64,000 nt of DNA. Origin: Homalodisca vitripennis. Taxonomy: Eukaryota; Arthropoda; Insecta; Hemiptera; Cicadellidae. The position numbers and the translations under genes are program-made. The DNA lies in assembly GCF_021130785.1 (NCBI RefSeq), contig NC_060215.1:70315501-70379500 (forward strand), given 5' to 3'. Under the pieces are notes generated by a model that was not told the origin of the DNA, ran no database searches, and worked only from the letters and a program-made list of their open reading frames with translations. Numbering within the stretch: position 1 is the first letter of the stretch; every line of letters starts with the position of its first letter. This document shows positions 1-9,971 of this stretch, piece after piece.

Positions 1-456
1 GTTTCCTAATCAACTGAAGCACTAGAACTCAACAATAAAGAATACTAAAACTTTACTCTAGAAGGATACCTGCAAACAATACAATATATTACAAGGAATT
101 TAGAAAATATAATACATAAGTTATTTTAATGTTGTTTTGCAGATAAAAGGTATAAAGAGACAGTGAAATGCATCATGCACAAGGAAACTGTTGACTCTAC
201 TATGCAGTGTACCTCAGTTTATCTCTCATTGATGGTACACCATTATTCTCAATAATCTTGAAAATAGTATATTTTTGTTATTTCAAAAACGTTACATTTC
301 ATGAACCAATGGTAAAAATAGGGTCTCTTAATTAAACAGGATTGTTCGCTGGTCACATGTCTAAACATGATCCGTACATTTGTAAATATATTTAGGCTAT
401 ACATAAATAACTTGCAAACTGGGATGTAAATTATTGTTGATCATAATTTGTGGCAG
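1..456 (+). other. Intron upstream of the phosphate carrier exon
   Basis: This AT-rich stretch precedes the splice acceptor (AG at 455-456) of the first recognisable carrier exon. I see no carrier-like coding sequence in it, so the earlier exons lie before the window. The polypyrimidine tract is weak, as is common in AT-rich insect introns. Confidence 0.6.
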
Positions 457-644
457 GTATGTGGTACCCAAGCCTAGATCAGAGTGCACCAAGGGAGAGC
501 AGTTGGTGGTCACGTTTGCTGCTGGTTATATTGCCGGTGTCTTCTGTGCCATTGTCTCTCACCCTGCCGACACTGTAGTCTCCAAACTTAACCAAGACAA
601 GGGTGCGACAGCAGTGGATGTTGCCAAGAAACTTGGATTTGCTG
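457..644 (+). CDS. SLC25A3: Mitochondrial phosphate carrier, penultimate coding exon
   Basis: The product imports inorganic phosphate with a proton across the inner mitochondrial membrane to supply ATP synthase. This exon encodes the start of the third carrier repeat: YVVPKPRSECTKGEQL, then a membrane helix, then the carrier signature SHPADTVVSKLNQ, ending at KKLGFAG. The signature proline, aspartate and lysine are present. The exon starts after AG at 455-456 and ends in codon phase 1 at a GTGAGT donor (645-650). The split glycine codon is completed by the next exon at 2836, which supports the joining. The ATG-initiated reading at 434 includes intron bases and is not the real start. The family assignment is strong because the residues follow the conserved insect and vertebrate carriers closely. 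The gene is partial: the first two repeats and the transit region lie upstream of the window. Confidence 0.93.
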
Positions 645-2835
645 GTGAGTAAAATTAGTTAGTCATTTGAGTTATTTGTCACCAAAGTATAATTTTCTTT
701 CTCATATAACATGATATTCTCCTGTAAAAATAAATACTGTGACTTTTTCTAATCCTAATCATTCCAGTACTAACATCTGGTTTTACCAGACATTGAAAAA
801 GTATGCAAACATGCCAAACAGTGACCAATATAAGCTCCATCTACAGCATCTACAGCATGCCAGTATGTGATTTTACTGACGTGATTTTTCTCATAAAGGA
901 TCACTAAAGATTATTTAGATTTACAAGCAATAAAAATGGTTGTTGATAAAGATTATTTAAATGCGTGAAGTTGTGAGTGATGTTTCCATTGCTTACAATA
1001 ATGGTGAAAGTGACAGTGATCTTAGGTTAGCCCACTGTTTGACATGATTGAAATAGATTTTAGATGTTTGCCTGTGGTTCTCGTATTATTTTACATGTGC
1101 TTTGTTGAGCATTTGAAAAAGATAATTATTGATGTACTTCTGATTAAACTTGATGCTTCTTTGAAAATATAAATGTTAGTGTAAATAAAAGAAATTATCA
1201 TATCTGACTAAATGACTCTGAAATTCTACCTAAAGCAAGTTAAATTGCTTTTCAATAACACACAAGGTTTTGAGTTGACATGTTTTCCATACATGTATAA
1301 CAATTTTAACCATAACACAACAAATTTTCATGTACTAAAATTAGGGGACTTAACCATAGATGACACAAACCTACAACCATTCTTTGAACAAGGGAAACTT
1401 GATGGAAAGTCCAATGCCTTGTCCTCATCAACAAAAGTAAGGGATATACCACCCACCTTGTATACTGCACATAAGTGCTAATTCTATTTTAACAGAGGAC
1501 TCATTTGGTGGAGAATAAATTATCTGGTTCCAGGTAAACTGGAAAGACATCAAGACAGTTAGGTTTGGTATCTCAGCATGAGGTTGATATATACATATGT
1601 ATAAGATATGAGAAACCAGACACCATTGGTAGACTATATCCGTACTACAATGTAGCCGGCACCAACTATAGTTAGTTATACCTGCCAATTAAATATGGAA
1701 GTTAACAAATATTTCAATAAAATGTGATTATTTACTGGTATCTTGAGAAGAAAAGCATCAAGGCAGCATAGTGTTACCTGAAATACTAGAAGAACTAGAA
1801 CTAATAATGCTATGAAATAGTATATCCCATCACTTTATCTACCCTTTCCCAGTTTTATTTTTTAGCAAAGCTCTTATCAGTGTCTATTATTCAGTACCTA
1901 GGTCAATTTTCACAGTTTTTGATACAAAACTGAACTATTTTAATATACAATTTTCATACTACTTTCACTATAACACACAGCCTATTAATGGTGTTTTAAA
2001 TAATATTTTATAAGGAATGAAATTTAATGAAAATTCAAAGTTTCAACGAAAATGGATGCCTGGTATGTAGTTTGCTGTATTGTGGTCAGCAAAGTCGGAT
2101 TAACTGAAATTTCATTCACATTGATGATAACGGTTGAGACGCGTCGTGTGCTGGTCACCTGTTTCCTTTGTTAGACGCACAAACTGCCAGATCATTTGAA
2201 GTAATTTTCTCTAATTTATGTTCTATGATTATTTAATTCTATTTTTTTAGTATTGTGAATTTTGTATTGTCTAGATTTCTTTTTGAAAATTCCCCCAAAT
2301 TTCCTTAAAATTGACTAAAATTTCCTGCGAGCTGTGCTAGTACAGCACTTCTAGTTTTATGCAAGTGCCAGGCTTCACAACATGTTACCATGGAACTCTA
2401 GAACTTGGGCCCTCAGGTTTTAAAGAAAAAAATGTTTAAGTGGCTAGTGGAAATAACTGTTTATAACCTGGAAGAGTTTGACACCATCATCAACGACTAA
2501 TATGTTTCTATGAATGTTTAAAAATTAATTGTAAGTAACATATTAAAACTATCTCTGTTCTAAATGAATATGGAAATAAAGAATATTATTTATTGTCTGT
2601 TGAGATTGGATATATTCTGTACCAATGTCTATATGTTTTAAAAGATTATTAACCCAAAATATTTTTTTGTAAACATTTAAAATTTGCTTAGAAGACCAAA
2701 AGTTCATCCAATTTTTATAATGACTTAATTAGTGTACCTGCTGCTGTTCTTCAATAATCATCATGTTACATTTTTTATTTGCCTATGCATGAGTGTAGTT
2801 ATGAGACAAAAATGATTGGACAAAATTTGTTACAG
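645..2835 (+). other. Phosphate carrier intron (2.2 kb)
   Basis: The intron is bounded by GTGAGT at 645 and TTACAG at 2830-2835. It is AT-rich. I see no gene inside it, and the short open readings at 1212-1481 (+) and 1428-1688 (-) show no recognisable domain or codon bias. Confidence 0.85.
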
Positions 2836-3002
2836 GAATGTGGAAGGGTCTGTTGCCCAGGATTGTGATGATTGGTACACTGACAGCAGCTCAGTGGTTC
2901 ATATATGACGCAGTAAAGGTGTGGCTGCGTCTGCCCCGTCCCCCACCTCCTGAGATGCCCGAGTCACTCAAGAAGAAACTTGCCGCCAAGGGCGAGTTAT
3001 AG
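2836..3002 (+). CDS. SLC25A3: Mitochondrial phosphate carrier, terminal coding exon
   Basis: This exon completes the third carrier repeat and carries the C-terminus. It reads [16 protein letters not shown], a last membrane helix with [17 protein letters not shown], and a proline- and lysine-rich tail ([16 protein letters not shown]) before TAG at 3000-3002. The [23 protein letters not shown] block is characteristic of phosphate carriers rather than other SLC25 members. It joins in phase with the exon ending at 644 (G|GA glycine). Most relatives that I know have Leu where this reads Met after the first Gly, a mild substitution. No frameshift or stop is seen, so the gene appears functional. Confidence 0.94.
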
Positions 3003-3190
3003 ATTGGTTACCGTCATTGGGGGGTCAACACTTTTAGTAGCTTTTCATAGCTGTTACTGTTAAAAAATTTTCAGTTCTGCTTTCATTTATACACTGCTTT
3101 TTTCAAGAAATGTATTCATTTTTTGTTGATAATGTTACCATTGATATTAAATGATTTGAGGTGTTAAATAAAAACATAATCAATTCTAAA
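3003..3190 (+). terminator. 3' UTR and poly(A) signal of the phosphate carrier
   Basis: An AATAAA hexamer lies at 3167-3172, about 165 bases after the stop codon. It is the first good polyadenylation signal downstream. More AATAAA-like hexamers follow near 3370-3395 and could serve as alternative sites. The exact cleavage point cannot be read from the sequence. Confidence 0.6.
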
Positions 3191-3719
3191 TCACTTAAAT
3201 TAAGTAGTGTATTCAATTATATAATTGTTGTCCAGTATGGAAATAACAAGGCAGTATAGGTTTTTTACTGCTTATGAATAACTTAAACTATGTTAGTTTT
3301 AATATTCAATTACTAATTGACTCATAGGTAACTTAAACATGCTATCTAAAAGACATCCTTAATATATACAATAAAATAATTTATATGAAAAATAAATGAA
3401 TATGATAATACAATATAAAAATGTAAATCAGATTTATATCCTAAACAGTTACATGTAATTAAATTTGTATAAATACAGGTTTAAAAGAAACAATTAGTGT
3501 TAACTTATTATTTTAATTACCCTTTGAAATTTCCAGGTAATCATTTACTCACCCTATTACATCTTCAACTTACTCTTTGAAATTCCATTTGATATGTGCG
3601 AAATCAGGTAATCTTACAAATGTCTTATCACATTCTAAGCTTGTTAAAACAGTAACCTTGGGTAATTTTGATTTTGAGAATCACATATTGAAACCTTCAT
3701 CGAACTGTATCTTGTCTAT

Positions 3720-4105
3720 ATACAAACAAGGTAATATACAACACCATGTGTTGCATAATACACTTCACCGAGGTTGCAGTAGAAATTTTAAGTCAATAGC
3801 TCATTCTATTCTTGATATGCCTTCTGGACAGGCAGACAGTAATACAGAAAATAAACTTTTCATTCCCTCTCTAGACAAAGAAGAAACTGTGTCAGTGATA
3901 GGCTTTAATGGCGCTCAGTCAAATTCTATGATTGGACATGTACCACCTTTGAACCTGATTTTCCTTGTATAAAAATGAAGTTTATGCAAAGTTTCATGTG
4001 TATAAGTCAGTTCGTTCTCAGACAGCGTTCGGACAGACAGGCAGACAAAAATTAATGTCGACAGATCTCGAGGATAGGCCGTCAAGCTAAGGCTTTTCAA
4101 TGAAT
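3720..4105 (+). repeat. Dispersed repeat family 2, copy 1 (two sub-copies)
   Basis: Two head-to-tail related blocks (about 3720-3945 and 3938-4105) contain the recurring features of this family. These are an AAGTTT(A/C)ATG-type block, a GACAGACAGGCAGAC block, and a segment close to GATAGGCTTT..GGC/CGCTCAG. The same order occurs near 15.3-15.5 kb and 20.5-20.7 kb. The open readings 3577-3972 (+) and 3915-4100 (-) fall in it and are not believed to be genes. The element class is unknown. Confidence 0.55.
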
Positions 4106-5560
4106 AACTCTCTTTGAGAACTGATCTAGTACAACATGTTTTAGATCGCTTTACAGGAATTATAGACCTTTAATTTAGAAAATTTAGGCAATCATGTAAC
4201 CAGGCTGAAATAAAAACTGCTGAAAATGTTTTGCAATATGAATGTGAGTTAAACTTTTGGTTTTATTAGTTGTGTAACTAATACAATCAGCTATTATACC
4301 TACAGGAAATGACACTTTTTTAATTATTTATTACTATAGGAAATCATATTTTTATAATCATAATTTTAGAAAACAACATATTTATTAATAAAGCTATTCT
4401 TTAAGAAATTAGTTATTTCTAAATAAAACACACATCCATTCCTCGTCTGAAAGTATCTTTCGCATACACCTTGTAAAATATCTTATCCTTATCTTCAACA
4501 GTTTTACTTTCAGTCTAATTGTAAGATAATCCTACATTCTGCTTCAAATGCAGCCTTTTCAATTGATCAATTGATATAGTTTTGTTCTAATTTCCTTGCC
4601 TCTACATTTACGGATAGATCATTTATTATTTAGACGGTTACACTATTTATTCTAACCTGACTGATTCCAATTAATGTAGTGTTTTTTTTTTAAATTGTTC
4701 TATTATGTTATCAGGGAAAATGATAATTTTATTATTCTTTTACGTTATCAAAAAAGAATGCCAAATTTTAAAACATTTAGCCCAGGTCACGTAAAATGCC
4801 CTTGTTATCAAGAGTTGAAGTTCATTCAATCCAAAATGTAATTTTAACATCTAATGATGTTTTGAATGTTTTAATTATTTGAAACGTACTAGTATAATAT
4901 TATATACATATATCTTCATTCAGAATGAAATTAAATAAGTGTGCTCAGCTTAACACATGCAAGACTTAGTGAGATTAGCCTTGTAAAACTATTTGTCTGG
5001 TTATAATAGAACCAAGAAAGGAGACATCAAATGCAGAGCAAAGTAAGAGAGGAATTAATTGAAGGGGCTGGAGGGGTAGCGGAACTCCCTTTAGTGGGGG
5101 AAAGGGTGAATGCGCTCCTGCTCGTGCATCCAAGAGCATTGCAGCAGGAAGCAGACTGAAAATCCGAAGGCTCGCAATGTCTTTTTAAGAATCAACACAG
5201 ATTCCATATGAATGCGTTTTTTACAATTTAAAAACTCTAAATTTTAGATATTATTTTATATAAAGTTAATACTTTTTCTGTAACATTTTAAACATTGTTG
5301 GAAAAAATACACCATTTCTTATAATTCATGTTTTTCACAATAAAATATATGTCAATCCCTCCAAACATATTTCACATAGTTACTGTAAAAATTTGAAATC
5401 CATGTTATCAGACGTTTGCTATTGGGCCTGAATATAAAACGACCCAACATGACTACTTGAAATGTCCCAAATTTTTAAAATTTTTTCTGTCTTTAGGAAA
5501 GGTATCTTGAAGGACTATTATATTAAAAAAATTTTACTCAACCCAAAACTGATTGCACAA
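4106..5560. other. AT-rich intergenic DNA, no gene seen
   Basis: I see no coding sequence or clear repeat. A slightly GC- and purine-rich patch at about 5030-5180 stands out from its surroundings, but it has no reading frame or splice pattern that I can interpret. Confidence 0.5.
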
Positions 5561-5597
5561 CCTTAACCAATTAAGTGCTGAGTTTTCAATGGTGTTT

Positions 5598-5780
5598 TTA
5601 TAGACTACTGCTGGGTTTATTTGAAACGCACAGAGCTGCTTCACAGTCACCGCAAATGTAGCATGTTTCTCGCTTACCACGGCCAACTTCAGCGATATCT
5701 TCATTTACTAAACTACCATCAGAATCAACCTCTCCCAGGTTGTGGTTGATAAAGTTAATCTGCATGCTGATCACCATCAT
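5598..5780 (-). pseudogene. Possible piggyBac-like transposase C-terminal remnant
   Basis: A 60-residue minus-strand reading ends with KRETCYICGDCEAALCV. It resembles the cysteine-rich, RING-like C-terminal end of piggyBac-type transposases, where a YxCxxCxxxLCV pattern is typical. After LCV the match stops and the reading terminates, and nothing upstream resembles the catalytic core. The flanks have TTAA-containing stretches (near 5562 and 6259) that could be terminal sequences of a non-autonomous element. The match is short, so this is a weak call and chance cannot be excluded. Confidence 0.28.
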
Positions 5781-6059
5781 TCTCAGAAAAGTTAGACTGC
5801 TGAATTCTTAACTCTCAAAAACACATTCAGACAAATCTAAAATTGATAAAACATTTTTATCATTTTTTAGTTGTGATAATTCCTGCCATACCAACTGAAC
5901 CACAATAAAAATATAAAATAGAACAAACTGCAGAGTCAACTTCAAATACATAATTGATATATTTATAAAACAATAATAATTGATAAAATTATTAAACAAT
6001 AATGTACTGATTCTAACGTCTAGGTAAAACTTCACCATGTGTTTTCTGATAGTTCTTTA

Positions 6060-6848
6060 GTTGACCGCCACTGTGTAGTAGCAATTAAACAGTACTACTG
6101 TGGATTTTGTGTATCACACTAGAGGCCAATATGTCATCTTACAGTTGTCAGGTGTGTAGCAAAGCAGCTGTTTGGAACGTTATGACATGGGTATGGCAGT
6201 TGAAAGCAAAGTGGGATCGCCCATGTTAACATAGGTGTGGCAGTCAAGGTGTTAAGCTGATTAGTTAAGATCAACTGTTTAAACATTTGTTGATAATAGA
6301 TAGATTACTGTCAATTACGTATAACTTAATTTTTGTGGAATAATAATTATTTTTTGGTTGTATTTTATATAAGGATTATTTATTTACAACAACCATATTG
6401 TATTACTCTTCACATACAAAATAAGTGTTGTCAAATTATGATTGATAAACAATTTTATAAATGGTTCTTTAGTGAGTCTTGACAGCACTACGATGGATAT
6501 TTTACATATTGTTTATTAAATACAAACATCAATGTTCAAGTTATCCAAATATAAATTTATTCATTGCAGTTTCTTTAACTAGATCTTTTTGTACAACACA
6601 TCTAATTTAGCAAAATTTGTAGTACCTAAATTAACCTAAATTTTCAGTGAGTACATATAAATGTAACACGTATCTACCCATCTTTAGTTAAGGCGTTCTC
6701 AAATTTCATACATAAACTTGTCTTATTACACATAACTTTAAATAACTAACTTTTTAAAATGATAGTCAAATGTTTCAAGTGAGGCTTGAGAATTGTGACG
6801 CAGTGTTTAACTTATTGAATAAAGCAAAACCAACGATAATGGTCATTA
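6060..6848. other. AT-rich flank of element A, no gene seen
   Basis: There is no recognisable coding region or repeat before the 3' tail of element A at 6849. Confidence 0.5.
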
Positions 6849-6890
6849 TTGACAATAGACAATAGACAATATTCTTTATTTGCAATTTCT
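6849..6890 (-). repeat. 3' tail of element A: tandem TATTGTC repeats
   Basis: On the plus strand the unit GACAATA occurs three times in a row (6851-6871), next to TTCTTTATTT. Read in element orientation this is AATAAAG followed by (TATTGTC)3. The same arrangement ends element B at 15659. A short tandem tail in place of poly(A) is known for CR1-like and some other LINEs. Confidence 0.8.
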
Positions 6891-7053
6891 TTAAGAAATA
6901 CAATGGCGTCAACATGTGGTAATCTTGCTTTACAATTTTATGTATCTATTTATTTATTAAATTTGTGTAATGTTTTGTCATCTTATAAAAGGTCAAAAAA
7001 CTCCTTGGTCGAGTATAAGGGTTGCTCCACTAGCCAGTTCTGAAGTTCATTTT

Positions 7054-8640
7054 TTAACTGGTTTCCTCTCTTGTCCTTAAGGTTTTGTGGCAATGAGTTG
7101 ATGATTTTGCGGCCAATGTATGGAGGTTTTTTGCTAAATGTTGTTGTGTGGTGAATAGGAAGACTGTAGTCGGCTGCTCTCCTAGTGTTGTATGAATGTA
7201 TGTCTTCATTTCTTGGAAGGTCCAGCTGATTGGTGTAGATGACAACTGCAAGTATGTAGAGTGATGTGACGGTTAAGATCTTAAGTGACTTGAACGCTTA
7301 TCTGCAGCTATCTGTAGGGCCTAGGCCTGCAAGTGTTCTAATAGCTTTTTTCTGGAGGATCAGGATTTTGTTAAGGTTGGCCTCGGATGTTGAGCCCCAA
7401 GAAATTAATCCATATCTAATATGTTCTAGATATTACATATCCTACTATGGATTACAATGGATACTATTTGTAAATGGATACTATAGATTACAAATCCATA
7501 TCTAATATATATGTCTTGTAATGTGAGATTCTACCATCGCGTAGTAGGCTGTTTTGGCTAATTCCGGGCCTCCCATCCACATCATTCTTTTAACTACAAA
7601 TATCCCAGATGAGAGTTTCTTGGTCAATGCATTAATATGATCTCCCCAGGAAAGGTCAGCATCAATTGTAAGCCCCAGTAGTTTTGTCTTTTGTTCCGTT
7701 GAAATATTGGGAATATCTGGTATTTGTTCACGTCTTCTGCTAAAATTGATATGCGTGGTTTTGGATGGATTGATAGCTAAGTCATTTTGAAGACAGTATT
7801 GGAGTGCTTTGTATGTAGATGATAAAATGCTAGTTACTAATTCATGTGATGTGTCATTTGCAAATAGAAGAGTTGTATCGTCTGCGTACATTATAGTCTC
7901 TACATAGTCATCATTGATAAAAACAGAAAAGTCGTTGGTGAAAAGAATAAATAAAAAGGGGCCTAGTACTGAGCCTTGAGGCACTCCTCTTCTCACTGGC
8001 AGTGGCTTTGATCTGTATACACATTTTTTTCCATTCAGATTTTGTTGAATTTCAGTAATTTGTGTACGATCTTTCAGGTAGCTAGCCACCCAATCTTTTG
8101 CTAGACCGTCAATACCTAAAGCTGAGAGTTTTCTCAGGATGAGGTCATGACCCAAGCAATCAAAGGCTTTGCTGTAGTCAAGTAGAATAGCTGAGACATG
8201 TTTGCCATCTTCCAGGTTGTCTGTGATTTTTTCAAGTAAATTTGTAACAGCTGTGGTGGTGGATCTACCTTTGAGAAATCCATGTTGATTTTTTGTAATA
8301 AGTTCATTTCTTTCCATGTAGTCTAGCATTCTTGACAGAGCAATCTTTTCTATAATTTTTGAGAGTGTTGATATTAGCGAGATAGGGCGGTAATTCTCTG
8401 GTTTGATGAGGGATCCTTTCTTGTGTTTTGGATATATTTTAGCAGTTTTTAAAGCAGAGGGGAATTGTCCTGAACTAAATGATTTGTTTATTATTCTGAC
8501 TAATGGAGGTGCTAGTTGTTTGGCACAGTGTTTTACGACTTTTGATGGAACCTCGTCTACTCCACAAGATAACTTAGATTTTAGCGAGGATATTGTTGCA
8601 ATGACTTCCTTTGTGTTGTAGGTTTTAAAAATAGTAACCG
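7054..8640 (-). pseudogene. Element A ORF2, reverse transcriptase part
   Basis: The reading is open from about 8640 to 7502 and shows the ordered RT motifs. These are NYRPISLISTLSKIIEK, QHGFLKGRSTTTAV, LLDYSKAFDCLGHDL, RRGVPQGSVLGPFLF, the catalytic MYADDTTLL, NPSKTTHINFS, and KLLGLTIDADLSWGDHI. The YADD box is intact. After SHITRHIY the frame is broken by a small insertion (7423-7508). The C-terminal part then continues at 7400-7054 with recognisable LQKKAIR-like, LPIHHTT-like and PPYIGRK-like segments in shifted frames. In a live element this enzyme would copy the element RNA at the nicked target. The break and the upstream frameshifts make this copy inactive. Confidence 0.88.
7408..7508. 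repeat. Small insertion with a 15-bp direct duplication inside the RT
   Basis: The 15-mer ATCCATATCTAATAT occurs at 7408-7422 and again at 7494-7508. Between the copies is about 71 bp of filler containing variants of GGATACTAT and GGATTACA. Element B has the matching RT sequence (near 16230-16255) without the extra bases. This is therefore an insertion after integration, probably from error-prone repair or slippage. It breaks the RT C-terminal reading frame. Confidence 0.7.
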
Positions 8641-9971
8641 GGTATCACTTTGTGGGAGGGTAATTTGGTGAGTTATTATTGTGTTTTTAAATTGTTCGCG
8701 ATTGTTTTCCAATGTGGAAGCTGCTATTTTTGAAAAATATTTATTAAAGTGTTCAGCCACAAGAACAGGGTTATCCTCTATTTTGCCATCCATCTCCAAC
8801 TGCATATTTGCTTCACCTTTTTGTTTATTTTGTTTCTTTGAGTTGATTGTGTCCCAGATGGCTATATTAGTCAGCCTGATTAATATATTCTGCTGTTGTG
8901 CTTCGTTTGAGATTTCGGAGTTTAAGGTCGTAGGTTTTCTTTTTTTTCCGTCATTGCTATTTTGTCATCATTATTTCCAGTTAGTTCATATCTGTGTAAG
9001 GCAGTTAGAAAGTTTTTTTTTAGAATTTTTACTTCTTCATCGTATTGTACATTAAGCTTCCTACTTGGTTTTGCTTGTACTTTCTTCTTAGGACATACAT
9101 GGTCTAGTGTTTGTCTTACTGTTGTTAAAAATAAGTTATAGCTCTCTTCAACGTCTGGTGCAGCAAGCACGCTCTCCCAATTTTCTGGAAAGAACTCGTC
9201 TTTAAGTACGTCAAGATATTTCCTTGAAAATATTCTCCTCACAGTAGCTTCTTTCTTAGAGGACAAATTTGTTTGCATGTTGACGGTGCAAATCTGGCCA
9301 GTGTGATCTGATATCCCAGTCTGTACTGCTGTAAAGTTCACCATATCTTCTGATATGTTTGTGCAAATACAATCAATAGATGTTCTGGAGTGATAAGTAG
9401 TCCTTGTCTCTGGGAGAGATAGCCGCTTGATACCAAAAATTGATAGTTCATCCTCAAAGAAAGTGTTGTCTGTATTTACAGTTTATCTGTCTATATTGAC
9501 ATCTCCCATTAAGATTTGGAGTTTAGCTTCAGCTTTATATGTAGTAAGTACGTCAGCTAATATGTCAACAGCTAATTTGACTTGTCCTCCTGGAGGACGA
9601 TAAACACCAAGTACTTAGTGTGTTTTATTCTGGATATTAATTTTTGCTAATGCAGTTTCACATACCAGTTCCACGTTCCTATTAGATATGTCAATTGCTT
9701 CTGTTTTTAGGTTACCTTTTTCCTGTACATAGATTGCAACTCCTCCTATTTTATGATTTTTCCTACTGTAAGATGTTACTAATTCATATCCACTAATCTT
9801 GGTGAGTAATAGCTTTTCTGTGCTTAATCCATGTTCAGAAAGTATCAGTATTGTTGGTTTTAAATCATTCATTAGATGGTTTATTCTCTCTACTTTTTTT
9901 GATAGTCCTTGAACATTTTGATGAAATATAGTTATGGGAGCTATTTCATCTTGTGTAGGATAGAATTCCAA
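8600..9971 (-). pseudogene. Element A ORF2, apurinic-type endonuclease and linker
   Basis: The ORF begins at 9971, overlapping the end of the helicase reading (9941) by 31 bases, the usual LINE ORF1/ORF2 layout. It opens with ITIFHQNVQGLSKKVERINH, the standard start of the EN fold, and has a SEHGL block. EN motifs continue after a stop at 9617-9615: a YRPPGG block, MGDVNIDR (9489-9509), TSIDCI, and the catalytic GISDHTGQIC near 9300. A further stop lies at 9483-9485, with frameshifts near 8920 and 8590. The 9344-8922 stretch holds the SDH motif and a cysteine/lysine-rich linker. In a live element the EN would nick the target DNA. Confidence 0.85.

Noticed and set aside
3577..3972. 131-codon plus-strand ORF as a host gene
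   Set aside because: It lies in dispersed repeat family 2, copies of which recur without an open frame. No domain is recognised.
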